Assembly: GCA_030594725.1 (NCBI GenBank)
Contig: JAUVEQ010000003.1
Coordinates: 1-24,332, forward strand
DNA length: 24,332 nucleotides
Direction: 5' to 3'
Origin: Methanobacteriota archaeon
GTDB lineage: Archaea > Thermoplasmatota > DTKX01 > GCA-020343715
Each line of letters begins with the position of its first letter. Positions within the stretch are counted from its first letter, which is position 1. Below the pieces are notes generated by a model. The model had not been told where the DNA came from, ran no database searches, and saw only the letters and a program-made list of their open reading frames with translations. A program made the position numbers and the translations under genes. Below are positions 15,094 to 21,663 of this stretch, in pieces.

Positions 15094-15582
15094 ATGGCGG
15101 ATAGCAGCAAGGGAAAGGAGAAGAAGAAGACTACCGACGGCGCCACCGGCGGGGACGCACCAAAGGACTGGAACCCCCGTATCGTGGGCTTCCTATGCAA
15201 CTGGTGCTCGTACACCGGGGCGGACCTGGCCGGCGTGAGCAGGCTCCAGTACACCCCCGAGTTCATACCCATCCGGGTCATGTGCTCGGGCTCGGTGGAC
15301 GTGGCGTACATACTCAAGGCCTTCCTGGAGGGTGCCGACGGGGTGCTCATAGGTGGTTGCCACCTGGGAGACTGCCACTACCTCAACGGGAACTACAAGG
15401 CCCGACGGCGCGTCGCCGTGGTGAAGGAGGTCATGGAGGGAGTGGGCCTGGATCCCCGCCGTCTCCACCTCGAGTGGATATCCGCCAGCGAGTCGGGCAA
15501 GTTCGCCAAGACCGTCAGTACCTTCGACGAGACGCTGCGCCAGCTGGGTCCCAACCCACTGGCCAAGGAGAGGCTGCTATAG
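15094..15582 (+). CDS. mvhD: MvhD/FlpD-like [2Fe-2S] subunit, short form
   Basis: A 162-residue protein of typical MvhD length. After a basic, Lys-rich 25-residue N-terminus it has C35 and C38 (GFLCNWCSYTGAD), C64 (VMCSG), and C89 and C94 (GCHLGDCHY), the same five cysteines as the longer paralogue at 9253. The family relays electrons from a hydrogenase or dehydrogenase to the flavin of HdrA. The next gene is an FrhB/FdhB-like subunit, so this copy probably joins that input module to the HdrA at 13246. ATG 15094 follows GGAGGG at 15083-15088. Its charge is opposite to that of the acidic tail of the other MvhD. Confidence 0.92.
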   Translation: MADSSKGKEKKKTTDGATGGDAPKDWNPRIVGFLCNWCSYTGADLAGVSRLQYTPEFIPIRVMCSGSVDVAYILKAFLEGADGVLIGGCHLGDCHYLNGNYKARRRVAVVKEVMEGVGLDPRRLHLEWISASESGKFAKTVSTFDETLRQLGPNPLAKERLL

Positions 15583-15595
15583 GAGGTGGTGAAGA

Positions 15596-16675
15596 ATGGC
15601 CATAGCATTCAAGTGGGACCTTGCCAAGGGAGAGGACCGGGACGAGGCCGTCCGCAGGTTACTGCGCGAGGCCCTGGAGAAGGGCGTGGTCGATGCTGTG
15701 CTGGTGCCCGCCGAGGGCCCTGCCCGCACTGGCATCGTGAACATGTTCACCACCGACCCCGGGAGCCTGGACGCCTCCGCCCCGTTCGCCAAGGCGATGG
15801 CCCAGTTCGGCCCCCAGGACCTGGTGCGCCTCACCGAACCCGGTGGGAGCCCCATCAGGATCGCGGCCCTGCTCAAACCCTGCGAGTGCAGGGCGGTGGC
15901 GGAGCTCGCCAAGATAAACCAGATCGACCTGGAACACGTGGTCCTGCTATCGCCCGACTGCGAGGGCACCGTTGAGCTCAAGGAGTACTCGATGGTCGCC
16001 GACGGCCAGGCAGTACCCGTCCGTAACGCTTGCAAGATTTGCAGGTTCCACGTGGCACGGGACCCCGTCGATGTGGCCATCGGCACCTTCGGCGTCAAGG
16101 ACGGCCTGATGCTGGTCACCAACTCCGACGAGGGCCAGGCCTTCGCCGAGGGGATCGGTGCGAAGGCCACCGAGCTCACCGACGCCCGGAAGAAGGCCGT
16201 CGAGGAGGCCATCGTGAAGGGCGAGGAGGCCTACGGCGACCAGGAGGCCAGGTCAAGGGAGAAGTACGCTGACCTGGACACCTTCCTCGCCGAGCTGTCG
16301 CCCTGCATCAAGTGCATGAACTGCCAGAACGTCTGCCCGGTCTGCTACTGCAAGGAGTGCCTCCTGTACACCGACGCCTTCAACCCCACGGCCGGCTCGC
16401 TGGCCGACAAGGCAAAGCGCCGGGGTACCCTGAGGATGCCGGTGGAGACGGTGCAGTTCCACCTGACCCGGATGGCACACGTGATGACCGCCTGTGTGAT
16501 GTGCGGACAGTGCCAGAGCGCCTGTCCCAGCGACATCCCCCTGGTGGAGATGTACGCGGGCATCAACAGGAGGATCCAGGACCAGTTCGACTACGAGGCC
16601 GGCCGGTCGATGGAGGAGGAACCGCCGTTCACGTGCTTTTCGGAGCACGAGAACTTCGAGGTCGTGGGCGACTAG
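15596..16675 (+). CDS. FrhB/FdhB-like iron-sulfur subunit (F420 or formate dehydrogenase beta family)
   Basis: A 359-residue protein starting at ATG 15596 after AGGAGGTGG. The N-terminal half has the FrhB/FdhB-family signature LLKPCECRAVAELAKINQ (93-110), C122 and CKIC (146-149). The C-terminal half has a dense cysteine block CIKCMNCQNVCPVCYCKEC (237-255) and a ferredoxin motif CVMCGQCQSACP (300-311). Family members exchange electrons with F420, NAD(P)H or a formate dehydrogenase catalytic subunit, then pass them to HdrA via MvhD. Being last in the hdr operon, it is the likely entry or exit port of the complex. The soluble partner cannot be decided from sequence; no formate dehydrogenase alpha or hydrogenase gene is in this window. 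Confidence 0.82.
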   Translation: MAIAFKWDLAKGEDRDEAVRRLLREALEKGVVDAVLVPAEGPARTGIVNMFTTDPGSLDASAPFAKAMAQFGPQDLVRLTEPGGSPIRIAALLKPCECRAVAELAKINQIDLEHVVLLSPDCEGTVELKEYSMVADGQAVPVRNACKICRFHVARDPVDVAIGTFGVKDGLMLVTNSDEGQAFAEGIGAKATELTDARKKAVEEAIVKGEEAYGDQEARSREKYADLDTFLAELSPCIKCMNCQNVCPVCYCKECLLYTDAFNPTAGSLADKAKRRGTLRMPVETVQFHLTRMAHVMTACVMCGQCQSACPSDIPLVEMYAGINRRIQDQFDYEAGRSMEEEPPFTCFSEHENFEVVGD

Positions 16676-16757
16676 GAGATCCTCCGTCCGGAAGGGCCAG
16701 GGCGCCCGTGTCGTCGGTCCAACAGGGCATCTGTTGACGATCGGTAGGTCCGGGGGA

Positions 16758-17366
16758 TCACCCATCGACCGTGGTGTCCACATCGTAGCGCAACAGGTCC
16801 TCGATCGCGTTGAAGTTCACGAACGAGTCGAGGGACAGACCGGCGTCGAGGAATTCCTGCTGATCGACGAAGGCAAGGTCCACCAGGGGATAGGCGTCGA
16901 CGGGCTTGGCCATCCCACCAACGATGGTCCTCTCGAGAGCCTCGAGGAAACGAGCTCTGTGATATACCGCGATCAAGGGCTCGTAGTAGCCATTTACCAA
17001 CGGGACGGCTCCCCCCCTGCCCTCTGCCCTCGAGAACAGGAGCTCGAAGAGGCCGGCCTCGATGAAGGGGGAATCGCACGGGGCCACGGCGACGTACTCC
17101 CCGTTCGCGACGCGAAAGGACGAGAGGAGACCATGGATGGGGCCCTTGCCAAGTCTTTCGTCCTTGACGACGATGGCCGATGGGCCAAGGGCCGCAAGGA
17201 GTTCTTCGGAGGGGTCCGGGGAGACCGATAGTATCAGCTCCTGGGCGACCTCGTCAAGGACCGACATCGACCAAAGGACGAGGGGCCTCCCCCTGAAGAG
17301 GATGAGCGCCTTCTCGGCTCTCATCCGCGAACTCCTTCCCCCCGCCAAAAGAACGGCCGAGCGCAT
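16758..17366 (-). CDS. mobA: Molybdenum cofactor guanylyltransferase (MobA-like)
   Basis: A 202-residue nucleotidyltransferase. The N-terminal LAGGRSSRMRAEKAL is the GTP/Mg-binding signature of MobA, followed by DERLGKGPIHGLLSS, the conserved VAPCDSPFI containing the metal-binding aspartate, and a C-terminal NFNAIEDL, the usual MobA ending. It converts molybdopterin to the guanine dinucleotide form used by DMSO-reductase-family enzymes such as formate dehydrogenase. It converges on the FrhB/FdhB-like gene, which suggests a Mo/W enzyme elsewhere in the genome. The promoter just upstream would make the transcript almost leaderless. Other NTP-transferases are possible but less likely. Confidence 0.88.
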   Translation of the reverse strand: MRSAVLLAGGRSSRMRAEKALILFRGRPLVLWSMSVLDEVAQELILSVSPDPSEELLAALGPSAIVVKDERLGKGPIHGLLSSFRVANGEYVAVAPCDSPFIEAGLFELLFSRAEGRGGAVPLVNGYYEPLIAVYHRARFLEALERTIVGGMAKPVDAYPLVDLAFVDQQEFLDAGLSLDSFVNFNAIEDLLRYDVDTTVDG

Positions 17367-17386
17367 GGACCTTAACAGCTGTTATC

Positions 17387-17400
17387 GGTATTATTATTGG
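17387..17400 (-). promoter_or_regulatory. TATA-type promoter of mobA
   Basis: On the minus strand CCAATAATAATACC lies about 25 bases before the mobA ATG at 17366. That spacing would place transcription start at or next to the start codon, giving a leaderless or near-leaderless mRNA. Confidence 0.4.
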
Positions 17401-17550
17401 TCGAAGTGAGATGGGGACTTTGTATCAACATGGACCTACAAATGGGTCTTCAAGAGGTACAGGGAACGTCCTGTCGACCATGTCCATTCGGAGGGATGGA
17501 TATCGACCGGAACAGCGTCCGGCCCGTGGGGACCCGACAGCTCGATGACC

Positions 17551-17964
17551 CTACTCGATCTCTTCGAGCTTCGCATCGATGATGGCGATGTAATCCTCGG
17601 CCTTGATCAGGTCGTCAAAATCATCCATGTTCTCGGGGGTGATCTTGATGACCCATCCCTTGCCGTACGGGTCCTCGTTGATGACGAGGGCGTCGTCCTC
17701 GACCTCCTCGTTGTACTCCTCGACCTCCCCCGAGACGGGTGCGTAGATCTTGCCGACCCACTTGCCGGTCTCCAGGGTCCCGAAGGGCTTGTCCTTGGTG
17801 ACATCATCCCCTTCCATGGGCATGTCGACGTACACGATGTCGCCAGCAAGCTTCTGCGCGAAATCGGTGACCCCCACGACAACGACGTCGCCCTCCTTGC
17901 GGGCCCACATGTGTTCAGCGTGGTAAAGTACGTCCTCAGGGACCTCATAATCCTTGTGCTTCAT
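17551..17964 (-). CDS. gcvH: GcvH-like lipoyl carrier protein
   Basis: A 137-residue H-protein fold. The lipoyl-attachment segment is TLETGKWVGKIYAPVSG with Lys68 as the predicted acceptor; classical GcvH has an ES(V/A)K motif there, so the GKW context is a variant. Remaining signatures (VGVTDFAQKLAGDIVYVDMP; VNEDPY-like INEDPYGKGWVIKI) are typical. H proteins shuttle aminomethyl groups between GcvP, GcvT and dihydrolipoamide dehydrogenase, none of which is visible here. In sulfur oxidisers, GcvH-like LbpA proteins instead work with Hdr-like complexes. ATG 17964 follows GGAGGTGG (17969-17976). The lipoate assembly genes in this window could modify it. GcvH versus LbpA-like role is undecided. 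Confidence 0.88.
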   Translation of the reverse strand: MKHKDYEVPEDVLYHAEHMWARKEGDVVVVGVTDFAQKLAGDIVYVDMPMEGDDVTKDKPFGTLETGKWVGKIYAPVSGEVEEYNEEVEDDALVINEDPYGKGWVIKITPENMDDFDDLIKAEDYIAIIDAKLEEIE

Positions 17965-18003
17965 CCATCCACCTCCGGAGTTATCCTGTTAACATCACAC
18001 CAT

Positions 18004-18020
18004 CTGAAATACCTTTCGGC
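18004..18020 (-). promoter_or_regulatory. Probable gcvH promoter
   Basis: The minus strand reads GCCGAAAGGTATTTCAG, a BRE-like GAAAGG followed by a TATTT box. Initiation about 25 bases downstream gives a short leader containing the GGAGGTGG site at 17969-17976. Confidence 0.35.
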
Positions 18021-18073
18021 AATTGACCAAAATCACACGATATCGGCAATGATTTGAACGTTCGTTGACCAAA
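18016..18073. promoter_or_regulatory. Paired direct repeats in the divergent gcvH / 18220 gene promoter region
   Basis: TTGACCAA occurs at 18023-18030 and again at 18065-18072, 42 bases apart, about four helical turns. TCGGCAAT occurs at 18016-18023 and 18043-18050. A palindrome GAACGTTC lies at 18057-18064 next to the second TTGACCAA. All sit between the two outward-facing TATA elements, where an operator would be expected. No regulator is identified. Confidence 0.35.
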
Positions 18074-18079
18074 CGCGGG

Positions 18080-18091
18080 AATAATTAAATA
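18080..18091 (+). promoter_or_regulatory. TATA box for the gene at 18220
   Basis: AATAATTAAATA preceded by GCGGG is the most A/T-rich box upstream of the gene at 18220. It predicts a start near 18115 and a leader of about 105 bases. That leader has several CTGGT/ACCAG inverted repeats (18121-18138; 18141-18168). Confidence 0.45.
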
Positions 18092-18219
18092 GTGTCATGC
18101 CCTTAGGTCAATTTAGCCGACTGGTAGGACCCAACCAGCGACCAGAATAGAAATGGTCCCCATCTGGTCCATTACCTCATCGTACCAATAACAAATAACT
18201 AACTAGGAAGGGAGCCAAA

Positions 18220-18912
18220 ATGGATAGCGGGTTTGAGAAGACCCTTGAGGGTTACAAAGAGATGTATCAAGCTAGGATTCATGTCGAGAAGGGCAGCGAT
18301 GACGTGTGGGAATACATCCTTACCAATTACGAGGATATGAAGACCGACAACATAACCCCGCTATTCGTCACCAGGTCGATAAGCGACGGTGTGACCACGT
18401 TCATCGTCGATGCCAAGGACGCCGACAGCTTGTCCGAGGTCATTTTCGAGCACTTCTCCAAGATAGAATCTGTACAGAACATCAACGTGGTGAGCATGAT
18501 GAAGCCCATCTTCTTCGCCATCCCACCGGACCTGGAGAAGCTCAATCGTTATACCGTTTCGATCAAGTGCAAACCGAGCGAGTACGAGTCCGTTTACAAC
18601 AAGATCGCGGAGCTTCGACCATCGGGCAAGACCTATCCCACCTATACTGCGATAACCCTCCAGGACAATAAGCAGGATATCCTGCTCTCTCTGCTGAGCC
18701 CGAGCATGGCGGTCCTGGAGGAGTACATCAACGAGTGGCTCTCCCCCATCGAGGGTGTGACGAACATGAATGTGTCAACGGTCTCAGCGGACCGTAAGCT
18801 CGCGACCAGGTTCGAGTGGAAGCGGACCATCCACCCCATCACCGTCTGGGAGAGCCTGACCAGCAGGGACTACGAGGACAAGGTATACAAGGACGTTAAC
18901 CAGGGTTGTTGA
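18220..18912 (+). CDS. Protein with two tandem RAM/ACT-like (Lrp ligand-binding-like) domains, no DNA-binding domain
   Basis: A 230-residue soluble protein. I do not recognise a named family with certainty. Two segments of about 80 residues (16-95 and 107-195) each follow a beta-alpha-beta-beta-alpha-beta pattern ending in similar strands, VQNINVVSMM and VTNMNVSTVS, as in Lrp/AsnC ligand-binding (RAM) domains. No helix-turn-helix is present, so it may be a stand-alone effector-binding protein. The last 35 residues contain WKRTIHPITVWESL, outside either domain. ATG 18220 follows GGAAGGGAG. The gene looks richer in A/T-ending codons than its neighbours, which may indicate a different history or high expression. 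It has its own promoter, divergent from gcvH. Confidence 0.6.
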   Translation: MDSGFEKTLEGYKEMYQARIHVEKGSDDVWEYILTNYEDMKTDNITPLFVTRSISDGVTTFIVDAKDADSLSEVIFEHFSKIESVQNINVVSMMKPIFFAIPPDLEKLNRYTVSIKCKPSEYESVYNKIAELRPSGKTYPTYTAITLQDNKQDILLSLLSPSMAVLEEYINEWLSPIEGVTNMNVSTVSADRKLATRFEWKRTIHPITVWESLTSRDYEDKVYKDVNQGC

Positions 18913-18955
18913 GCCCCGAACGTCTGCCGGGCACCTCGCTCTCGCTCATTCCCGC

Positions 18956-19852
18956 TCATATCTGTATGTTGACCGCCGCGTCCACGATCAGCGAGATGCT
19001 GAACACCCAGAACCAGAGGATGGACTTCATGAAGGTGGCACCGCCCATCTCGGCCGTCGGGGTCTTGACGAACGCGACCGCACTGGCTATCAGGAAGATC
19101 GCGGCGAACATTCCCCCTACCAGGAACACCAGGCCCAGATCGGTGTAGTACCAGGTCATGACCGTGAATGCCGCTACGGCGATCCAAGCGGCGAGCACCA
19201 TCTTGGCCACCGCCGGTATCCCCTTGACGATCGGAAGGCTCGGGATGTTGAGATTCTCGTCCGATTCGACATCCCTGCACACACCCGCCCAGGTGAAGCC
19301 CGGCTCGAAGGCAAGGTTCACAAGGGCCAGCAGAAGGGCCTCGATCGCAAGGGTGTCGGTGTAGACGAAGAACACCGTGATCGGCATCAGGGCCGTTGGC
19401 AGCACAACGAACAGGTTGGAGTACGGCGTGTTGGGTTTGGCCCAGGCCGAGTAGGCGAGGATGCAGACCAACTGGGCGATCGCGACCAGGAACGCCAGCG
19501 GACTGAGGTAGAGCCATATCAGCAACGAGGGGACGCCCAGCATCGCGGCGAAAACGAGAAGGTCCTTCCTGGCCAGGCCGTGGTTCGCGGCCTTGTCCAT
19601 CCTCACGGGGTTGGCCAGGTCCACCTGGTAGTCGAAGTAATCGTTGAGTGCGTATCCCGCCGTGACACCCAAGAACGAGGCCAGCATGACAAGGATGAGC
19701 GTCCAGTAGAACTGTGCGTCGGTCCACATGTCACCGCTGTAATCTCCGTAGACGGAGGCGGCGAACACTGCCATGCCAGCGGTCCACGGGATGGTGACCA
19801 TGCTGACGATGGGTCTCAAGGTTATCGCAAAACCCTTCCCTTTGCTCACCAC
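18956..19852 (-). CDS. UbiA-family membrane prenyltransferase
   Basis: A 298-residue integral membrane protein with about eight or nine hydrophobic segments. The two Asp-rich substrate motifs of the UbiA family are present: NDYFDYQVD after the second helix, and RDVESDENLNIPSLPIVKG in the middle of the protein. UbiA enzymes transfer polyprenyl groups to aromatic, heme or glycerol-phosphate acceptors; in archaea these include lipid (DGGGP) synthesis and quinone or heme pathways. The acceptor cannot be assigned here. Tandem GTG codons at 19852 and 19849 are candidate starts, with a G-rich stretch upstream. It lies 34 bases downstream of the secreted-protein gene and is probably co-transcribed with it. 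Confidence 0.85.
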   Translation of the reverse strand: MVSKGKGFAITLRPIVSMVTIPWTAGMAVFAASVYGDYSGDMWTDAQFYWTLILVMLASFLGVTAGYALNDYFDYQVDLANPVRMDKAANHGLARKDLLVFAAMLGVPSLLIWLYLSPLAFLVAIAQLVCILAYSAWAKPNTPYSNLFVVLPTALMPITVFFVYTDTLAIEALLLALVNLAFEPGFTWAGVCRDVESDENLNIPSLPIVKGIPAVAKMVLAAWIAVAAFTVMTWYYTDLGLVFLVGGMFAAIFLIASAVAFVKTPTAEMGGATFMKSILWFWVFSISLIVDAAVNIQI

Positions 19853-19886
19853 GGTGTCGTCTTCCCCCCACGAGTGGTCTGGACGG

Positions 19887-21398
19887 TCAGTCGCCTTCGT
19901 AACGATCGATCCGCTTCATCACCAGGACAGCCTCGTCCTTGTAGGATTTGAGCCGAACGTCCAGCTCCTCATTGCCGAGGATGCCCTCGTCGTGCTCCTT
20001 CTGGACCTGCTTGATCTTGCCGACCAGCTCGGCCTTCCTGGCATTCAGCTCCTCAAGGTCCATGTCCTTGAGGTCCTCATCATCCTCATCCTCTCCATCA
20101 TCCTCATCGTCATCATCGGGGGCTCCCTCGTACTCCCTGATGTCCCGCTCCCCGCTTTTCTTGGCCCAGTAGTAGGCCAGGGCTATGACGATGACTATCA
20201 CGAGCGGCAACAGGTACAACAACCAAGGGAAGTCGTCGCCATCCGGTTGAGACTGGCGGTCCTTGATGAAGAAGGTCAGCTTGCATTCGTAGGGTCCCGA
20301 CATGTAGACGTAGGTCACCTTGTCCTCGTGGGTATCCCCTGGATTCCGGATCAGGTGGACACCCGTTACGTTGACCTCCACATCGTGGTCGAAGTACCCT
20401 ATGTAGACGAGGCCGGAGATATCAACGTCGAAGGGGAACATCTGGTCGAACTCGAGCCCCTCCTCGGGGATCAGCAGCAGGTACGAGGCCTCGATCCAGG
20501 TGTCGGTGGTCTCGGGCATGAAATGGATGACAAAGGTCACCCAATCCAGGATCGGGGGCGCATCGTCGGCCAGGTCCTGGGTCATGTTCACCCGCCACCG
20601 GAACTGGTTGCCCCCCCCGGGGATGGGCGAGGTCGTGCCGGACTCGACCGGATGCCAGGTCGTGCCGTTGTCCCCGGTCACCTCGAAGGTCATGTTCTCC
20701 ATCTCGTAGCCCCAGTACGAGAGACCGACCTTCGTCAGTTCGTGTCCGGTGAACATCTTGCTGGTGTAGGTGGCCTCGGTCACGTTCTCGGCGAGGCCGA
20801 TGGAACCGAAGGAGAATATGAAGTCATCCGGATCGGTCAGCTCGGGGTCGTAATCGGCGAAGTCCTCGTCGGTGTCCACATCCATCGTGTCGTTCTCAGA
20901 CCTGTCGGCATGCTCTGGGAAGCGCCAGTAGTAGAATCCCTCGTAATCGCCCTCGGTCACCCTTCCCGTCTCGGGGGGGTCGTCGGGGTTCTCCATCGCG
21001 CTGTACTTGCCAGGCACGTAGATGTTCTGCCCCTGGTGAGGTATCGACTCCACCTGTTCCACGATTATGCTCTTGGCGTCATCCGGCACCGAGATGTAGA
21101 CCTCGTTGTTGTCCCAGGGTATCTCCCAGTAGCTCCTGTACACAACGCTGAGCATGTCGCGAGCCTCGATCATGGAGGTATCGGGATCGTCGCCCTGGAC
21201 CATGATCATCTGATGGAACACGGTAGTACCGATGGAATAGTCGGCAGGCGGGCAGTCCGCGTCATCGGCCCCGGCATGAAGGGTGCCGGCCCAAGGCCCC
21301 GCCAGCATGGAGATGAAGATGACCGTGAGGAGCAGGGATGGGAGCCTGCCTGCCTTCCCATTCCTTATTATCGCCCGATACAGGAAATCACCTGGCAC
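19887..21398 (-). CDS. Secreted membrane-anchored protein with acidic linker and cytoplasmic coiled-coil tail
   Basis: A 503-residue protein of unknown function. Residues 18-42 are a signal peptide or N-terminal anchor (LPSLLLTVIFISMLAGPWAG). Residues 43-388 are a large exported region rich in Asp, Thr, Tyr and Trp with several N-glycosylation sequons (NVT, NMT, NGT). One transmembrane helix spans about 391-411 and is followed by WAKK, so the tail is cytoplasmic. The tail has an Asp/Glu run (428-442) and a charged helical segment (447-500) of the type ELxARKAELxxKIxxxxxEHDEG...ELDxRL, a short motif seen in CcmI-like and other membrane proteins. The exported part looks beta-rich. It heads an apparent operon with the UbiA gene. 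Confidence 0.75.
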   Translation of the reverse strand: MPGDFLYRAIIRNGKAGRLPSLLLTVIFISMLAGPWAGTLHAGADDADCPPADYSIGTTVFHQMIMVQGDDPDTSMIEARDMLSVVYRSYWEIPWDNNEVYISVPDDAKSIIVEQVESIPHQGQNIYVPGKYSAMENPDDPPETGRVTEGDYEGFYYWRFPEHADRSENDTMDVDTDEDFADYDPELTDPDDFIFSFGSIGLAENVTEATYTSKMFTGHELTKVGLSYWGYEMENMTFEVTGDNGTTWHPVESGTTSPIPGGGNQFRWRVNMTQDLADDAPPILDWVTFVIHFMPETTDTWIEASYLLLIPEEGLEFDQMFPFDVDISGLVYIGYFDHDVEVNVTGVHLIRNPGDTHEDKVTYVYMSGPYECKLTFFIKDRQSQPDGDDFPWLLYLLPLVIVIVIALAYYWAKKSGERDIREYEGAPDDDDEDDGEDEDDEDLKDMDLEELNARKAELVGKIKQVQKEHDEGILGNEELDVRLKSYKDEAVLVMKRIDRYEGD

Positions 21399-21422
21399 CT
21401 ATATTCCATCGGTATCGTAAGA

Positions 21423-21441
21423 CGCGTTAAATACCTTTCTC
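21423..21441 (-). promoter_or_regulatory. Promoter of the secreted-protein / UbiA operon
   Basis: The minus strand reads GGAGAAAGGTATTTAACGC, a good BRE plus TATA box. A start about 25 bases downstream falls close to the ATG at 21398, giving a very short or absent leader. Confidence 0.55.
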
Positions 21442-21505
21442 CATTGCCTGCGAAGAAGCACGATATCAGGGAAGGTCCGAGTGGAGCCAGGACCCCGGGG
21501 TGTGC

Positions 21506-21518
21506 ATAAGTTTTATCT
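21506..21518 (+). promoter_or_regulatory. Possible promoter of the AIR-synthase-like gene
   Basis: ATAAGTTTTATCT is the only clear + strand A/T box upstream of the gene at 21664. It implies a leader of about 120 bases, which has no obvious gene or structured RNA. Confidence 0.35.
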
Positions 21519-21663
21519 CCTCTCACCTGCTGCGCTCCTTGCCGAACATGGCCGCTTGCGGGTCCGTGTTGGGCATGGTGGTTGATAGGTCACAGGTCCT
21601 CCGGTTGAACACTGCAAAGGCCGAGGAGACGGAGAGCCTCGTGCTTGAGTCGGAGGCGAGGAT

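Noticed and set aside
15053..18064. GAACGTTC palindrome occurring at 15053-15060 and 18057-18064 as a shared regulator site
   Set aside because: An 8-base palindrome can recur by chance, and the first copy lies inside the operon next to a microsatellite.
19773..21509. 578-residue + strand open frame opposite the secreted-protein gene
   Set aside because: The minus-strand product has a signal peptide, a membrane helix and a sensible composition plus a promoter at its start. The + frame is rich in Val/Leu/His/Asp runs typical of an antisense high-GC shadow and has no recognisable domain.
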